Shown: positions 44,736-44,865 of the stretch, piece by piece
Position numbering within the stretch: the stretch's first letter is position 1
Layout of the letters: the number at the start of each line of letters is the position of its first letter
Assembly (NCBI RefSeq): GCF_001553455.1
Contig: NZ_BBOX01000108.1
Span: forward strand, 1-44,865
Length of the DNA stretch: 44,865 nucleotides
Direction of reading: 5' to 3'
Origin: Streptomyces hygroscopicus subsp. hygroscopicus
Lineage (GTDB): Bacteria; Actinomycetota; Actinomycetes; Streptomycetales; Streptomycetaceae
Position numbers and translations under genes: made by a program
The notes under the pieces: model-generated
Databases searched by the model: none
Told to the model about the DNA's origin: nothing
The model's input: the letters and a program-made list of their open reading frames with translations, nothing else

Positions 44736-44865
44736 CCCCCGTTCGGCGGCCGGCCCGCGCATCGCCCTTCCCCGATGGTGCGCGGGCCGGTGCGGTGCCG
44801 GTGCCGGGTCGAACCGTACGGCTCTTGCGCTTCCGTCCCCGCGGCGGTAATTCCGTGGTATGGGG

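Overview
This is a chromosomal segment from a very GC-rich actinomycete, almost certainly Streptomyces or a close relative. The evidence is the strong G/C bias at third codon positions, a mycothiol-dependent enzyme family, Streptomyces-type hypothetical families (DUF6328, DUF6480, SAV_915), the kdpFABC layout, a multi-sensor SpoIIE/PP2C phosphatase, and terminators that are long GC hairpins without T-runs. I saw no rRNA, tRNA, CRISPR array, transposase or phage gene. All assignments come from reading the sequence; no database search was run.

Layout. 0.1-3 kb: an acetoin-reductase-like SDR divergent from an AcoR-type GAF/AAA/Fis regulator. 3-5 kb: an XRE/MmyB-type regulator divergent from a small alpha/beta hydrolase. 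5-8 kb: two flavin-dependent (LLM) monooxygenases preceded by a cysteine-type leader peptide, which suggests sulfur-responsive attenuation. 8.4-8.9 kb: a frameshifted IclR remnant. 8.9-14 kb: a 970-aa PAS/GAF/PP2C/HATPase phosphatase, an amidase and a decayed TetR gene. 14.1-17.7 kb: two ABC-F genes, the first behind a short upstream ORF whose stop codon lies in a hairpin loop. 17.7-18.5 kb: a repeat-rich, decayed stretch with a CGNR zinc-finger remnant. 18.5-20.7 kb: a MerR gene that looks leaderless and autoregulated, a membrane protein, and a mycothiol-dependent enzyme. 20.8-26 kb: a second AcoR/MimR-like regulator, a 17-bp minisatellite, and an operon (amidohydrolase, MIP18/DUF59 protein, alcohol dehydrogenase, ABM monooxygenase) that resembles the accessory half of the mycobacterial/rhodococcal propane monooxygenase (mim/prm) clusters but has no monooxygenase. 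26-31.5 kb: an Orn/Lys/Arg decarboxylase, DUF6328, DUF6480 and a ClpC paralogue. 31.6-37.4 kb: a hydroxyproline catabolic operon with a GntR regulator. 37.6-42.3 kb: kdpFABC with an additional tiny membrane peptide in front and no kdpDE in view. 42.4-44.9 kb: SAV_915 and a diaminopimelate-decarboxylase-like gene behind phased CGTCA repeats, then a decayed flavoprotein tail.

How they work together. The hydroxyproline genes encode the epimerase, a three-subunit D-hydroxyproline dehydrogenase and the pyrroline deaminase. The last step, alpha-ketoglutarate semialdehyde dehydrogenase, is not in the window. The mim/prm-like operon and the acetoin reductase are each paired with a GAF regulator that keeps a Walker A motif but has lost the sigma-54 contact loop. 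Both divergent promoters carry a dyad of the same 7-3-7 geometry. Several candidate cis-regulatory elements (leader peptide, uORF hairpin, phased direct repeats, AT-rich palindromes) are the most novel-looking content.
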